A stretch of 64,000 nucleotides of DNA from Ariolimax columbianus (GCA_036924085.1 JAVGWX010000008.1:50761019-50825018); one strand, 5' to 3'; counted from the stretch's first letter, positions 10,030-21,189 are shown. Made by a program: numbers and translations. The notes: generated from the letters alone by a model not told the origin.

Positions 10030-10499
10030 GAAAATATGTATAGTCTTGAACTGAACTCTGCAGAGTCTGTACACAACCAACTTTTTATACTCTACTTGAT
10101 TTAAAAATAACTATTTGCATCTAATCTATTCTTGAATGTATAGACTGACCCTGCCTCCAACAGAGACAATTTAATGTTGCAATGCATTCCAAGCATTGCA
10201 CCACTCTTTGAATAATAAAATGTTTCCTAATATCTAATATGGACCTTTCTTTAATTAATTTGTAGCTGTGCCCTCTTGTTATTGTAGGTGGCTGTATTTT
10301 GAAGAAGAAAAAAAATCATTATAGTCTAATTTATCCTTTCCCTGCCCTTGATTATCTTATAAACCTGTATTGTCACCTCGAATTCTTCTCTTATCTAGAC
10401 ACGGTTTTCCGGTTTTCTGAGTCTTTTCTAATAACAATAATTCTGGAATCCCACTATCAGTTTTGTCGCTTTTATTTGTATCCCTCCGAGCATGTTTAT
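10030..10499 (-). mobile_element. LINE family Lc 3' fragment (CR1-like)
   Basis: Colinear with the 3' end of the element at 11665-14420. Shared blocks are CTCTGCAGAGTCTGTACACA (terminal), ATTCTTGAATGTATAGACTG, CAATGCATTCCAAGCA and GTAGGTGGCTGTATTTTGAA. Several indels break the frame. It stops abruptly at about 10499, where the mariner-like sequence begins. Confidence 0.85.
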
Positions 10500-11265
10500 A
10501 CTATGCGTGTTCAAATGAAACCGGACCTAGCTGCACCAAGTGAACATACGTAGGATGCGCATGATGACGTCCCTTCTGGTGTATACAGCAGATACCAGCC
10601 ATAAATTTTGCAAAATTTCATTATCCTCCGACTCATATTTTCCTCTGCAGACCGTTGAAAACATGGCGGGTGTGATACGGAAGTAATCCAGAGTTAATCA
10701 GTGAGCGTTGATTCCGTTTTTAACAGCTGAAGGATGTCGACCGAGCCATGTTCACCTGTAACTATGAGCAAAAGAAACGAATTACCCATGATACACTTCT
10801 TCGTATTTCAGCAAGTGGTTCAAACGCCGTCCCATACGTTCCTCCTAATGGTGGTTGGTCAGCAACCAAGGAAACCATTGTGAACACATCTTCTGATACT
10901 TCAGTTTCTTGTTTACCATCATTTGAACTGTCCCAAGCATCAATTTTGGCGATGGCATCTTCGTTAACTCCCGTCTTTCTTTAAACATCGTTGTCCAGAT
11001 CTTCACTGTTGTCTTCGACACACTTTTGTCACGATAAACTGCCTGCATTCTGCGATGAATGTCAACTTGTCGACATCCTTCAGTTTGTTAGAAACCGAAT
11101 CACCGTTCGCTGGTCAACTCTGGACGGATTCCGTATCATAATCGCCATATTTTCAACGGTCTGTTCAAGAACCTATGAGTCGGAGGATAATGAAATTTTG
11201 CAAACTTTACGGTTGGTATGTGACGTCATCGTGCGCATCGTAGGTATGTGCACTTTGTGAGTTTA
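10500..11265. mobile_element. Mariner-like palindromic derivative with about 200-bp inverted repeats
   Basis: 10545-10745 and 11075-11250 are long imperfect inverted repeats. Both contain TTTCATTATCCTCCGACTCA, CAGACCGTTGAAAA and GAAGGATGTCGAC. Each arm encodes, reading inward, a mariner-type transposase N-terminus (IRFLT, with AEGCRP on the left arm). On the minus strand the right arm continues into RRMQAVYRDKSVSKTTVKIW (about 11048-10990), resembling the mariner helix-turn-helix region. No DDE catalytic domain is seen. Outer termini are not perfectly matched and no TA duplication was confirmed. Confidence 0.65.
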
Positions 11266-11442
11266 GAAGATTTGAGGGACACTCTTGTAATAACCAAACC
11301 CTTTCATCTGTCTGTCTTAATACGTCATGGACTACATTGTTCCGCCTTGATTTAATAATTGTTCACTCTGTGTCATAGTGACCCTGACCTACTATGTGAA
11401 TCAGATATATGACAGGTAAATAAGATGACCCCACCCAAACTG
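11266..11442. other. No recognised feature
   Basis: Spacer between the mariner-like palindrome and the duplicated flank. Nothing recognised. Confidence 0.35.
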
Positions 11443-11640
11443 CAGGGCGTCCACATACAATTGCCTTCGTCGCATACTTCGTGTCATATTGTCAAATGAA
11501 ATAACAAAAACAGACTTGAAGTAAACAACAGGCCATCAATCAAATCATGAGGGATTATGGAGAGGATATTTTAGTGTCATCATCATCATGTGCTTGACAC
11601 TCTATATGGTGTTCATATCTATATTGTATGTATTCATCTC
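11443..11640 (+). repeat. Third copy of the segmental-duplication flank
   Basis: GGGCGTCCACATACAATTGC through TGGTGTTCATATCTATA matches 9397-9580, including AAATAACAAAAACAGACTTG and the (ATC)n run, with a few substitutions. It shows this flank has been copied beyond the tandem pair. Confidence 0.85.
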
Positions 11641-11664
11641 TACGTTGTGATTCGCTAGCTCAAA

Positions 11665-14420
11665 TTCTTGTTAACTTAACTTAACGTCTTTATACTGGTT
11701 TAGAAGACCCTGCAGAGTCTGTATACAACCAGTTACATTTACATCATCTTGCTATAAAAGCTATGCGCATCCAGTTTATTCTTAAATGCATTAACTGTCC
11801 CTGCCTCCACTACCTCCCCTGGCAATGCATTCCAAGCAGACACCACTCTCTGACTAAAAAAATATTTCCTAATATCTAATCTGGACCTCTCTTTAATCAG
11901 CTTGTAGCTATGCCCTCGTGTTATTGTAGGTGGCTGTATTTTAAAAAACTTGTTATAGTCTAATTTATCCATTCCTCTGATCATCTTATAAACCTGTATT
12001 TAGTCACCACGTATTCTTCTCTCTTCGAGACACTGTAGGCCGGTTTTTCTGAGTCGTTCCTCATAACTGTAATTCTGGAATCCCACTATCATCTTTGTCG
12101 CTCTTTTTTGTATTCTTTCCAGCATGTTTATGTCCCCTCTATGATAAGGACTCCACACCTGTACACAGTACTCCAATCTAGGTCTAACTAAAGCTTTATA
12201 CAGTTTGGCGATCACTTCCTTGCTCCTATGTTTAATGTTTCTTTTTATCATACCTAACACTGCATTTGCCTTTTTCACTGCTACCTTAACTTGCTCACTC
12301 ACCTTTCCTGTATGATCTATTAAAACCCCTGGGTCCCTTTCCTTATCTATCTTTCTAATATTGTTTTCTCCCATTCTGTAATTATGTTCCATATTGGATC
12401 TGCCCATGTGGATGACTGTACATTTATATACATTAAACTCAATTTGCCAGCTTACAGACCACTCTCGAATTTTATCTAAATCCGACATCAATATATCCAC
12501 TTCCGCTTTAGATGAGACACTACTGCATAGTTTTGTGTCATCAGCAAATTTTGCAATCATGGATCCCATATCAATGTCCAAATCATTTATATATATCAAG
12601 AACAAAATTGGTCCCAAAACCGAGCCCTGTGGCACACCACTTTTCACTTCACACCACTCAGAGTACTCCTTATTTATGCCCACCCTCTGCCTTCTTCCCG
12701 TTAACAAATTTTCAATCCATTTGGCAACTTCCCCACCTATTCCATGTGATTTTAACTTTCGAAATAATATTTGATGAGGTACTCTATCAAAGGCCTTTGC
12801 AAAGTCTAGATAAATAACGTCCACTGGCTCCCCTTTATCTATGATTTTAGTAACCTCCTCCATGAATTCTAACAGATTTGTTAAGCATGATCTCCCTCTA
12901 GTAAACCCATGCTGACTATTTCTAATTAGATTAAATTTGTCTAAATGCATTACAATGTTTTCTTTGATTATTGACTCTAACAATTTACAGAATATGCTCG
13001 TTAAACTCACCGGTCTATAATTTGCTGGATCTGATTTTTGCCTTTTTTTTAATAAGGGGATCACTCCTGCATCTTTCCAATCCCGTGGAGCAATCCATTT
13101 TGTAAGTGATTGAGAATATAATGTAGCCAAGGGTTTTGCTAGCTGGTCTCTAATCTCATACAGCAATTTTGGATGAATACCATCTTGACCTGGACATGTA
13201 TTCACTTTCAACCCCTCCAATTTTTTTTAAACCATTTCCTCTGTAATACAGATTGATCTTAATCCCGCTGTATCAATGTCTCTTTGAAAAATATTTAAAG
13301 GCTCTGTGATCTCGGAGCAGTCCTCTTTTGTGTAGACTGTGCCAAAGTACTGATTGAGCAGATTAGCTGCCTCCCTATTTTCACTTATTATTTTCCCTGT
13401 ACTGTCTATGAGAGGGCCTACTTTGTCTTTCGTTCTTTGTTTATTTCTCTGAGTAAGTTTTTTTTCGAAGTCTATTTTTGCTGTTTTATTCGCTTTCTGA
13501 GATATGTTCTGCTTATCCAAATATTTAACATATGTTTCTTTTGATTTACCTGCCTCTATAAATTTTTTCCATGCTTTGTTTTTTGCTCTTCTACATTTCA
13601 CTACAAATCTAGTTATCCACTTTTTACGCTTGGGGTTTACCTCCCTACATGGAACACATTCCTCTTTTAGCGTTTCTAGAACTGTTTTAAAACTCTCCCA
13701 CTCCTGTTCAACATCTGTTCCTACGACAATATCTTTCCAGATTATGTGGTTCGCTGCCTCTTTCATCCTCTTAACATCTGCCTTAGAGTAGTCGTATGTT
13801 CGCGTGTTTATGTTTACTTCTTTCCCTTCAATAAGATCCCAACGGATGATTTGATGGTCACTTGAGCCAAACAGTTCCCCAACGGTAACGTTTTCAATCA
13901 TATTTTCTTCTGTAGTAAAAACTAGGTCAAGTATGTTTTTGCCTCTGGTGGCTGCTTGTACGTGTTGAATTAAAAAATTGTCAGTTATGCACTTAACAAA
14001 AGGTTTTGACTCTACAAGTGCTTCTGCCATATCCCATTTTATTTCTGGAAAGTTGAAATCTCCCATTAATAATAATTTCACTTCACTTGCCTAATCAGCT
14101 CCTCATCTTCCTCTTTTTGACTTGATGGACATCTATAGCACACTCCGATCACTGTTTTTTCACCCCCACTTTCTATTTCTCCCCATACACTTTCATTTTT
14201 GTTAACACATGATAAATAATCTTTAATCGTTATATTAACAGAATTTATACAGTATAATAAAACGCCACCTCCCTTAGCCTTGTCTCCAACTATCCTATCC
14301 TTCCTTAACATTGTATATCCCTCAATTTCAAGTTCACTATCTGCAATCTCCCCATATGTCCAAGATTCTGTTAATCCTATTATATTTGGTTTTTCTTCTT
14401 CTACATACAGTTCCAATGTC
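11665..14420 (-). mobile_element. LINE family Lc, near full length (CR1-like)
   Basis: Best retroelement in the window. From 14420 downward on the minus strand it encodes an apurinic-type endonuclease, a linker, a reverse transcriptase with FADD box, and a C-terminal region ending near 11739. A short 3'UTR follows with GTATACAGACTCTGCAGGGT and ends TTAAGTTAAGTTAACA (about 11665). Only three lesions are visible: a frameshift near 14080, an in-frame TAA at 13227-13229, and an in-frame TAA at about 11998. The 5' end appears truncated in the endonuclease. Other copies are at 10030 (-) and 23690 (+). Confidence 0.9.
11739..13220 (-). pseudogene. Lc reverse transcriptase and C-terminal region, one internal stop
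   Basis: RT of a non-LTR element (copies its own RNA onto nicked target DNA). Residues counted from 13220: CPGQDGIHPKLL (9-20), ANYRPVSLTSIFCKLLE (66-82), VIYLDFAKAFDRV (135-147, first catalytic Asp), SGVPQGSVLGPILFLI (194-209, motif B), and AKFADDTKL (223-231, intact FADD form of YADD). The thumb and a QVWSPY motif follow. A TAA interrupts at about 11998. The same frame then continues as [18 protein letters not shown], with RGHSYKL and [17 protein letters not shown] downstream, to the true stop at 11739. One base change appears to have made the stop. Confidence 0.9.
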
Positions 14421-14422
14421 AC
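13227..14422 (-). pseudogene. Lc AP-endonuclease domain and linker, one frameshift
   Basis: The upstream part (14422-14078) has NIIGLTESWT, with the catalytic Glu of the APE-type endonuclease fold, and GGGVLLYCIN. After a frameshift near 14080 the domain continues with LLLMGDFNFPEI (conserved GDFN), NILDLVFTT and SSDHQIIRWDL (catalytic SDH motif), then a basic linker rich in Lys/Arg. It ends at a TAA in a run of A (13227-13229) in the same frame as the RT. Endonuclease residues visible here are intact. Confidence 0.85.
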
Positions 14423-14660
14423 TGGTGAAAGCAGTTCGGTCGTTACGTATGCTACGTTTTTGTTTCCGTCTTAGCGCGATATCTGGCAATAAATGCTTTT
14501 TACACTTAAAAACTAATTCTCAGTGCCACCAGTCTTGCGTTATTTTGAAGTATGAGTCAAAGACTACACTTGTTTTACTCTTAACGTCTTTTAGGGAATC
14601 CTGAAGCTATTTGTTTGCAGTTTGATTTAAGTAGCAATGGTTTTTAACATGGTGAGGCTG

Positions 14661-14888
14661 CTAGCTCCATGCACAACATTCCATTTTTTCAGCCCATTTT
14701 ACCCTAAAGTTGGCTTTAATTATGGTCTTGGCCTCATTATATGTGATACTCAGGTCTGTTTGTGGGGATGCTCCTCCACTCTTCGCTAGTTTGTCTGCAG
14801 CTTCATTGCCTTCAATATTGTAGTGGGATACGATCCACTGTATGACCAACCTTGGGTGTTCTGCTGAGAGCTGTGTCTGGGAGAACAT
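14661..14888 (-). pseudogene. RNase H fragment of LINE family Le
   Basis: About 75 residues: RLVIQWIVSHYNIEGNEAAD, then KLAKSGGAS, then YNEAKTIIKANFRVKW. The QWI-x-SH-x-x-x-x-GNE-x-AD pattern is the C-terminal part of LINE RNase H domains. The GNExAD acidic residue is present; the usual HCG is HYN here. No RT is attached. Related pieces are at 28425, 35470 and 38224-39091. Confidence 0.8.
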
Positions 14889-15026
14889 ACATTGCTAAAG
14901 ATCTTCATCTTTGTGTTGTTTTAGCGCTGCTAATACAGAGTCTGTATTCAACCAATTTCTTCGACTCCTAGTCTTGTCTGGTCTTTCTCGACACCACAAG
15001 GTGGTAGGGACATCACTCGGCGTGTG

Positions 15027-15270
15027 GGGACGGCGTGGGCTAGTGGTTAAGTGACACGGCTCGCAACCCGAAGGTGATGGGTTCGATCCCCATCACATCA
15101 CCGACCGTTACCCCGGGGAAGCAAACCCTTAGAAAATACAGGAGGCAGCAGACCCTTACATAAAATGAATGCTGAAGTCGGATGCACTGGGTCGACAGGT
15201 GCAAAATAAAAACCACAGTGCAACCCACACCGCCTTGGGGAATAGAGAAATAAGGCGAACGCAAAAAAAA
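15027..15270 (+). mobile_element. SINE family A, copy 2
   Basis: GGGACGGCGTGGGCTAGTGG head, B box GGTTCGATCCCC, body and A-rich tail as in copy 1. Just upstream, 14925-14960 (ACAGAGTCTGTATTCAACCA) resembles the Lc terminal block. Confidence 0.85.
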
Positions 15271-15299
15271 AAAAAAGAACAAAACAAAAAAAATCCATT

Positions 15300-15660
15300 C
15301 AAAACACAAAATGGTATACTATCAAATGTTGTTATAAGAAAAGATCCCGAAACGACCACCACATCTGCAGTTAACTCGTGGCCAATGTTTCTTTCTTAAC
15401 GGATTACAGGCGTATTTGAGAAGGTGGAATGTGGTCTTTCTGGTTGTAGTGTGAAGCTATTAGGTATGCTCTCCATTATGGGAATTAAAGAATCCGTCCT
15501 CGACTCTTCATCACCATGTTTCACCCGATCCTGATTACTCTTCGCTTCCCTGTGATTGAAACAGCAGTCTGCATGAGTTGATCACAAAAAGTAGGTAGAA
15601 TGGCATGAACATTTTGATAACAAATGATAAAGATCGAAAGATGTTATAAAAAACAATAGA
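15300..15660. other. No recognised feature
   Basis: No convincing ORF or repeat family. Unit sequence like the 50-bp minisatellite only appears from about 15690. Confidence 0.4.
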
Positions 15661-15689
15661 AAAACTGACAGAAAAGATCTGAGATGGTT

Positions 15690-16035
15690 TGATATAATGA
15701 CTAAAGAAACAGTTAGCAAAATATGTTATGTTCGTGTAGTTTGACAAGATGACTGGAGAGATATAACAAAATATGTTATGTTCGGGTGGTTTGATAAGAT
15801 GATTGGAGAGATATAACAAAATATGTTATGTTCGGGTGGTTTGATAAGATGACTGGAGAGATATAACAAAATATGTTATGTTCGGGTGGTTTGACATGAT
15901 GACTGGAGAGATATAACAAAATATGTTATGTTCGGGTGGTTTGACATAATGACTGGAGAGATATAACAAAATATGTTATGTTCGGGCGGTTTGACATGAT
16001 GGCTGAAGAGAGATAGCAAAATATGTTATGTTCAG
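15690..16035. repeat. 50-bp minisatellite, about 6.5 copies
   Basis: The monomer contains ATGTTCGGGTGGTTTGATAA and GACTGGAGAGATATAACAAA. The central period is exactly 50 (TTCGGGTGGT at 15781 and 15831). Outer copies are more diverged. Confidence 0.95.
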
Positions 16036-16209
16036 ATGGTTTCCATGAGATTAGTGTGACACAATAATTAGACCAATGCCACACTGAGATCATTTCGTAA
16101 GAGATGACTAACAGTGCGGTTCTACACATTAATAGCAGAAGTATCCTCAAATCATAGCGGTTGTACGATCTTTTATTCACAAGCCAAAATGGCATAGAGT
16201 AGTCTTCTT

Positions 16210-17348
16210 GGATTGAAAGAAAGCTTCTAAGAAGAATACTTTAAATACGGCACGTTAATAAATGTGTGAATACTCATTTTCTTAGGGATCAGAAGAAGAC
16301 TGAAGAAGTAACAGGTGCACTGGAAAATTCAAAGTCAAAATAACAATTAAAAAGAGGGAACTAATAGTCAATAACAGTCTCGAGCAAAATTTGTGCGAAG
16401 ATTCAGTTAGTATAGTTGTACATGACGGAGTGCTGGCTGACAGCTTCGGGGACAAACAGAGGGGATTCATGTCTGCTCTCGCCATTCCTATTCTTCGTTG
16501 ACTATAGATTGTAGATAATGAAGACTTCAGTCGAGGGGGAAAAGCTGGTATTCAGTGGACACCGTCATCACAATTGGAGGACCTGGACTACGCAGATGGT
16601 TTGGTGCTTTTGCCACACAGTCATAGCCCAATGCAAGAGAAACTTGTTAGGGAGAAAGAACAATCAGCCAAATTGGGATTGAATAACAACATGAGGGAAA
16701 TTAAGTCCATTAAACTCAACACTATCAGCAAAGAACCAACCATGTTGGATGGAGAGCAGTTGGATGAAGTGGATATGTTTACTTATTTGGGCAGCACAAT
16801 AGACACATCAGGAGGTACAGATGCAGATGTAAGGATCATAATTGGAAAGGCTAGAGGGGCATTTCTGACGCTAAACAACATGTGGAGATCCAGAGGAATT
16901 CTCACCAATGTGAGAATATTCAACGCCAATGTCAAGTCAGTGTTGCTGTATGGAGAACAAACATGGAGAACGACCAAGGCCATACAAGTAAGACTCGAGT
17001 CCTTCGTTAACAGATGCCTACTAAGGAATATGGGCATAAAGTGGCAGGACATGATAAGTAATGAAGATATGTGAAAAGGAAGCCAATAACAGACACTGGA
17101 ACTACAAATTACTCGAAGAAAATGGGACGGGAGAGGACATACACTACGGAAGGTACCGTGGAATATAGCCAGATAGGTTCTTACCTGGAATCCTCATTGG
17201 AAGAGAAAGAGAGGTAGACCCAAAAATACATGGTTAACAGAAGTAAGATAAAAAGATTACACCTGGAGAGACGCAGAAAGAGCAGCGCAGGGCTGTCAAT
17301 GCTGACGAGATGTTGTCAGTGGCTTATGTAACAAGAGAAGCGACTAGC

Positions 17349-17389
<41 letters not shown>
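16210..17389 (+). mobile_element. LINE family Ld (RTE-like), 3' part with (TGAT)n tail
   Basis: A broken RT region (about 16210-16570, FLD-x-KKAF) is followed by an open stretch at 16574-17074 of 166 residues: LEDLDYADGLVLLPHS, DMFTYLGSTIDTSGGTDADV, FNANVKSVLLYGEQTW and NRCLLRNMGIKWQDMISNED. After a stop, the same protein continues in fragments (ITRRKWDGRGHTLRK, KRKRGRPKNTW, YTWRDAER) to about 17345 and ends in (TGAT)n at 17351-17389. The RT box reads YADG instead of YADD, so the second catalytic Asp is lost. The simple-repeat 3' tail fits RTE elements. Confidence 0.85.
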
Positions 17390-17390
<1 letters not shown>

Positions 17391-17469
17391 CAAAAAATTT
17401 AGGAGAAAAACTTTCTGATGATGTTGAAGTTGAACACGCAGCATTCACATCTTACAAAAGACATGAAAT

Positions 17470-17845
17470 ATTTTACCTGTGATCAAGATGCTGAACAGCG
17501 CATGAGCTGTAGTGGTCAGCGACCCATAGCTGACTGCTAGCGTCAGGGCCAGCGAACCAGAGCTGCCAAGACCCTTCTACACCTCCACGCGGTGATTCTA
17601 GATAACAGGCTGCAGCAGGGCAGACTGGCTAAGGAGAAGGGATCGAAGAGGGAATACTAACCCGGTACTCAAAAAATGCTTGCTGAAGTCGGATGTGTTG
17701 GACCGAAAGGTGCAAATATCGCATCCAAGCTGTAAACTACGACACAACGCATTCCGTTCTCTGAACTACATTCTGCTACTTAAGTCATTTCAGGGTTTGA
17801 TAGCGGAAGATTGAGAACGAACGAAGACAAGCTAAGCCAAATATT
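17470..17845 (+). mobile_element. SINE family C, longest copy
   Basis: Includes the 5' head ATCAAGATGCTGAACAGCGC and GTAGTGGTCAGCGACCCATA, the central GCCAGCGAACCAGAGCTGCC block, and the 3' module TGCTGAAGTCGGATGTGTTG to GAGAACGAACGAAG. No obvious tRNA B box in the head. Confidence 0.8.
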
Positions 17846-17964
17846 TTACCTGAGGTTGGGACAATCGTTGATTATCAAGACTAAGGGAAGGACAGGTAGT
17901 CTTGACCTAGATTTAATATGTTCCTAAAAGTAGGATTGTCGCTTTAAAATAATTGTTTATCCAT

Positions 17965-18142
17965 CAGTTCAGTTCATTCCGTTACCCATCAGGTCGTTGG
18001 GACACACAGGAAGACATGAAAATCCCACGCCAACCCTCTCTGTCTGTCGCCGCCTGACGTATCTCACCGGGACGAAGGCCTGACCACTCAGTGATGTTGT
18101 CCACCCATCTCTTCCTTGAACGTCCACGCCCTCTCTGTCCCG
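17965..18142 (-). mobile_element. LINE family Lb 3' end, diverged
   Basis: The minus strand reads a frame-broken RGRSRKRWVDNITEWSGL motif, then the terminal GTGTGTCCCAACGACCTGAT block shared with other Lb copies. Confidence 0.7.
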
Positions 18143-18429
18143 GTACGGACCCAAAGAAACAAAAATAAATGTCTCACTTATATGTAAAGATGCAATTTAT
18201 CAACGAAGCATACTTAGAAGGCTTCAGAACGTCAAGATGTTATGGGGAGCGGGGCATAAAAGATAAGAAGAAGAGAGAGCAAAAGAGAGAGAGAAAGAGA
18301 GGTCAATAAAAAAGTTAAGGATTTGCGTGGAAAGGCGTGGACGGAATATGACTTGCACGGTGGCGTATGACGCAAAGACAGTGATAGTGATCGCTCGTCT
18401 GTCACAGTGCATTCTGACATGTCACCGAT

Positions 18430-18735
18430 AGCAGCAGTGTTAGGGAGCGATGAGTAATCAGAGTCAGGTGGAACATACTGATTAAGACACACCCCCCCCC
18501 CCACCTCTCGTCCTTGTTCGTACTCCTGCAAACAGGCTATGTAACAGCGGTCTGGCCATCAATTATGATCGTCACTGTAATCATCATAGTGGTAACTGTA
18601 CCGAAACGCCTCGCATTGCACTACAGCCAGGACCCTGCTCCAACTTGTCAAATACCCCTAGGGATATAAAATGAGTCATTGTACCCCGCTACCAAAGAAA
18701 CGCCGTCAGATTTAACTCAATATAACACGAATAGT
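18430..18735 (+). mobile_element. SINE family D, diverged copy
   Basis: GAGTCAGGTGGAACATACTG near 18459 matches the family-D unit that is amplified at 21760. Downstream TGTCAAATACCCCTAG, ACCAAAGAAACGCCGTCAGA and TTTAACTCAATAT blocks parallel the 23000-23120 end of that copy. A poly(C) run lies at 18492-18502. Confidence 0.55.
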
Positions 18736-18959
18736 TACCAAGAGAAAGGTACCAGTGTTTGTTATTGGGCCCCAGAGTTGATCCGGGTGTACATTTCTGT
18801 GCAAAAACATAATAGGGCATCTATATTTCCACGCATGTCGTAAATTGCGACTAAAGAATGTTGTGCATGGAGTTAGCAACTTCATCGGGCAAAACAAATT
18901 GCCACAGAAACCATCTTTGGAACATTGCAGTGCATTTATATATATTCGCTTTCTTACGG

Positions 18960-19171
18960 TCATATATCGACAAATGGTCTTGCAAATACGACCTGCACGG
19001 ACAGGTGCAAGGCAGACGACGAAGAGGCCGTCCCAAAAAGAGGTGGGAGGACAACATAAAAGAATGGACCTATCTCCGACCAGAAGAGGCACAGGCAGCG
19101 ACCGCTGGGTTCGTGGGCTTGTGAGGATGTCTTCATGTGTGCCCCAACGACCTCACTGGTTACGGGATGAC

Positions 19172-19173
<2 letters not shown>
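18960..19173 (+). mobile_element. LINE family Lb 3' end, best-preserved coding end
   Basis: Encodes GRRRRGRPKKRWEDNIKEWT followed by LRPEEAQAATAG and a stop, the basic C-terminal tail of an endonuclease/RT protein. The 3' block GTGTGCCCCAACGACCTCAC ends directly in the (TA)n tract. Confidence 0.8.

Positions 19174-19256
<83 letters not shown>
19173..19256. repeat. (TA)n microsatellite, about 41 units
   Basis: Uninterrupted AT dinucleotides starting at the LINE Lb terminus. 19257-19500 holds no recognised feature. Confidence 0.95.
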
Positions 19257-19260
<4 letters not shown>

Positions 19261-19528
19261 ATTGGGGCTTCAAATGAAATCATAAAAGTGTAACAGAAAT
19301 TAGAAAAACCATTCCTTTATATTGTAAATTGTTAATACGGTTGCTAAGGATGTCAAAAGTGTCCTACACGTGCCATCATGGTGCAGACGAACAACATAAT
19401 TGCAGTTATAAGATGGCTGTCTCACTATTGACATGCACAAAAAAGGAGCAGCTTTCTTTTATCCGTTTTTTTTAAGCAACGTAGAAATTTCATCGGCTGG
19501 TGAAGGTCAAGTTCGGTGACACAGTATA

Positions 19529-19529
<1 letters not shown>

Positions 19530-19589
<60 letters not shown>

Positions 19590-19800
19590 TGCGTGCGTGT
19601 TTGTGTGTGGGTGGGTTGTAGGTGGGTTGGTGTGTGTGTGTGGGTGTGTGTGGGTGGGTTGTGGGTGGGTTGTGGGTAGGTTGGTGTGTGGATGTTGGGT
19701 GGGTGTGTGTATGTTGGGTGGATGTGTGTGTGGGTGTATGTGGGTCGTTAGTTGGGTGTGTGTGGGTGAATGGGTTGGTTGGGTAAGTGGGTGTTTGTGT
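19530..19800 (+). repeat. (GT)n and G-rich variable repeat
   Basis: (GT)n passes into (GTGC)n and then GGGTGGGTT-type repeats. At about 19650-19685 four or more GGG tracts are spaced by short loops. Purely G/T on the + strand. Confidence 0.95.
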
Positions 19801-19814
19801 GTCATGAAAGGAGT

Positions 19815-20560
19815 TTAGGAGCTTTTCTTCTCAAATGTCGAAAATCCGCAGAGCTCTTCAAGTCACCCCTCTCTCATTTGCCATAACCTTTTTGGGCCTT
19901 ACAGGCTACCTTTCATAGTACGAAGGAGTAGTGGATAAATAAAACTGGATGACTAATGGAGAAGGGACGGATGTCCGAAATCAATTTTGTACCAAGTGAT
20001 AACATTCGTCCCGAAGGTCCTGTTTGTGGTCTTATGGTTCTCACAATACCAGTTCATGCTAGTGCCGTTAGTAGACAAGCAAACTGCGTAGGTCCAGTTT
20101 TCTTAAATAAAGGCAACTGTACTTGCTGGTCCTATGCTTCGGCTGGAGAGATGAAATAGACCACAAAAAAAAAGAAGTATGTTATTATGGTACCATTTTC
20201 TTTTACTAGAAACGTTAATGTCTAACCCGAGTGCTCTGCCACGGTCTTTGTGTATGACAAGGACAAGAATAGCACCACTGCCTCGTAGAAAGCAAGAGGC
20301 AACTAACTTAAGAGAACAACTGAACGAGTAGCATCACCAAGCCAACATCCACAAGCAAGCTGGAAACCAAAGACATGTGAATGAGAAGAAAGAATACAGG
20401 TTTACAAGTTAAGAGAGCCAGACGTTAGGAGCAGATGCCACAGCCTTACATCAACAGCGATGTGAAGTGCAGAAAATTTACGTCAAGACGTAGAAGCTCT
20501 TTGGTTAAAATTCAAGACTAAGTTCAAGGAAGCTGATTTCAGCATGGCATTTTTTAGTCC
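19815..20560. other. No recognised feature
   Basis: Short ORFs only, with no family resemblance. GTATGACAAGGACAAGAATA near 20251 recurs near 35855, so part of this is probably an uncharacterised dispersed repeat. Confidence 0.4.
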
Positions 20561-20569
20561 CTGGTTAGC

Positions 20570-20945
20570 CTTTCAACGTCTTCTTCTTCTTCGTTCGTTC
20601 TGAATCTCCCACTACCAAACCCTGAAAGGGCTTAAGTAGCAGAATGTAGTCCAGAGAACGGAATGCGTTGTGTCGTAGTTTACAGCTTGGCTGCAATATT
20701 TGCATCTTTCGGTCCAACACATCCGACTTCAGCAAGCATTTTTTGAGTATCGGGTTATCATTCCCTCTTCGATTCCTTCTCCTTAGCCAGTCTGCCCTGC
20801 TGCAGCCTATAATCAAGGATCACCGCGTGGAGGTGTAGAAGGGTCTTGGCAGCTCTGGTTCGCTGGCCCTGACGCTAGCAGTCAGCTATGGGTCACTGAC
20901 CACTCCAGCTCTTGCGCTGCTCAGCATCTTGATCCCGGTTAGCCT
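20570..20945 (-). mobile_element. SINE family C, well preserved
   Basis: Reverse complement of the 17470 copy over nearly its full length: TTCGTTCTGAATCTCCC (3' end), CATCCGACTTCAGCAAGCAT, GTCTTGGCAGCTCTGGTTCG, GCTGCTCAGCATCTTGATCC (5' head). Confidence 0.8.
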
Positions 20946-21189
20946 TTCAACTTCGATCTCTTCTCTTTAGCCAGTCTACTTGGTTTACATGGATGGAGTG
21001 AAGGAAAATAAAGTCTCAAATGTAGAAAATCAACAGAGCGTTCCATTCCACCTCTCTTTCTCTCTCTCTCTCTCTCATCTTACATTCTCTTATGTTTACT
21101 TTACATGCTACACTTGTACATCTCTTAAACTTAAATTTATCGTCATTATACTGGGAGAATATTCCTTCATCAACTTCCACTGATGGCTT
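20946..21189. other. No recognised gene; short (TC)n
   Basis: Contains a (TC)n run at about 21052-21075 and otherwise AT-rich sequence. Confidence 0.5.

Noticed and set aside
19425..19818. Cys/Val-rich or Thr/His/Pro-rich ORFs in the GT tract
   Set aside because: Translation of a dinucleotide repeat.
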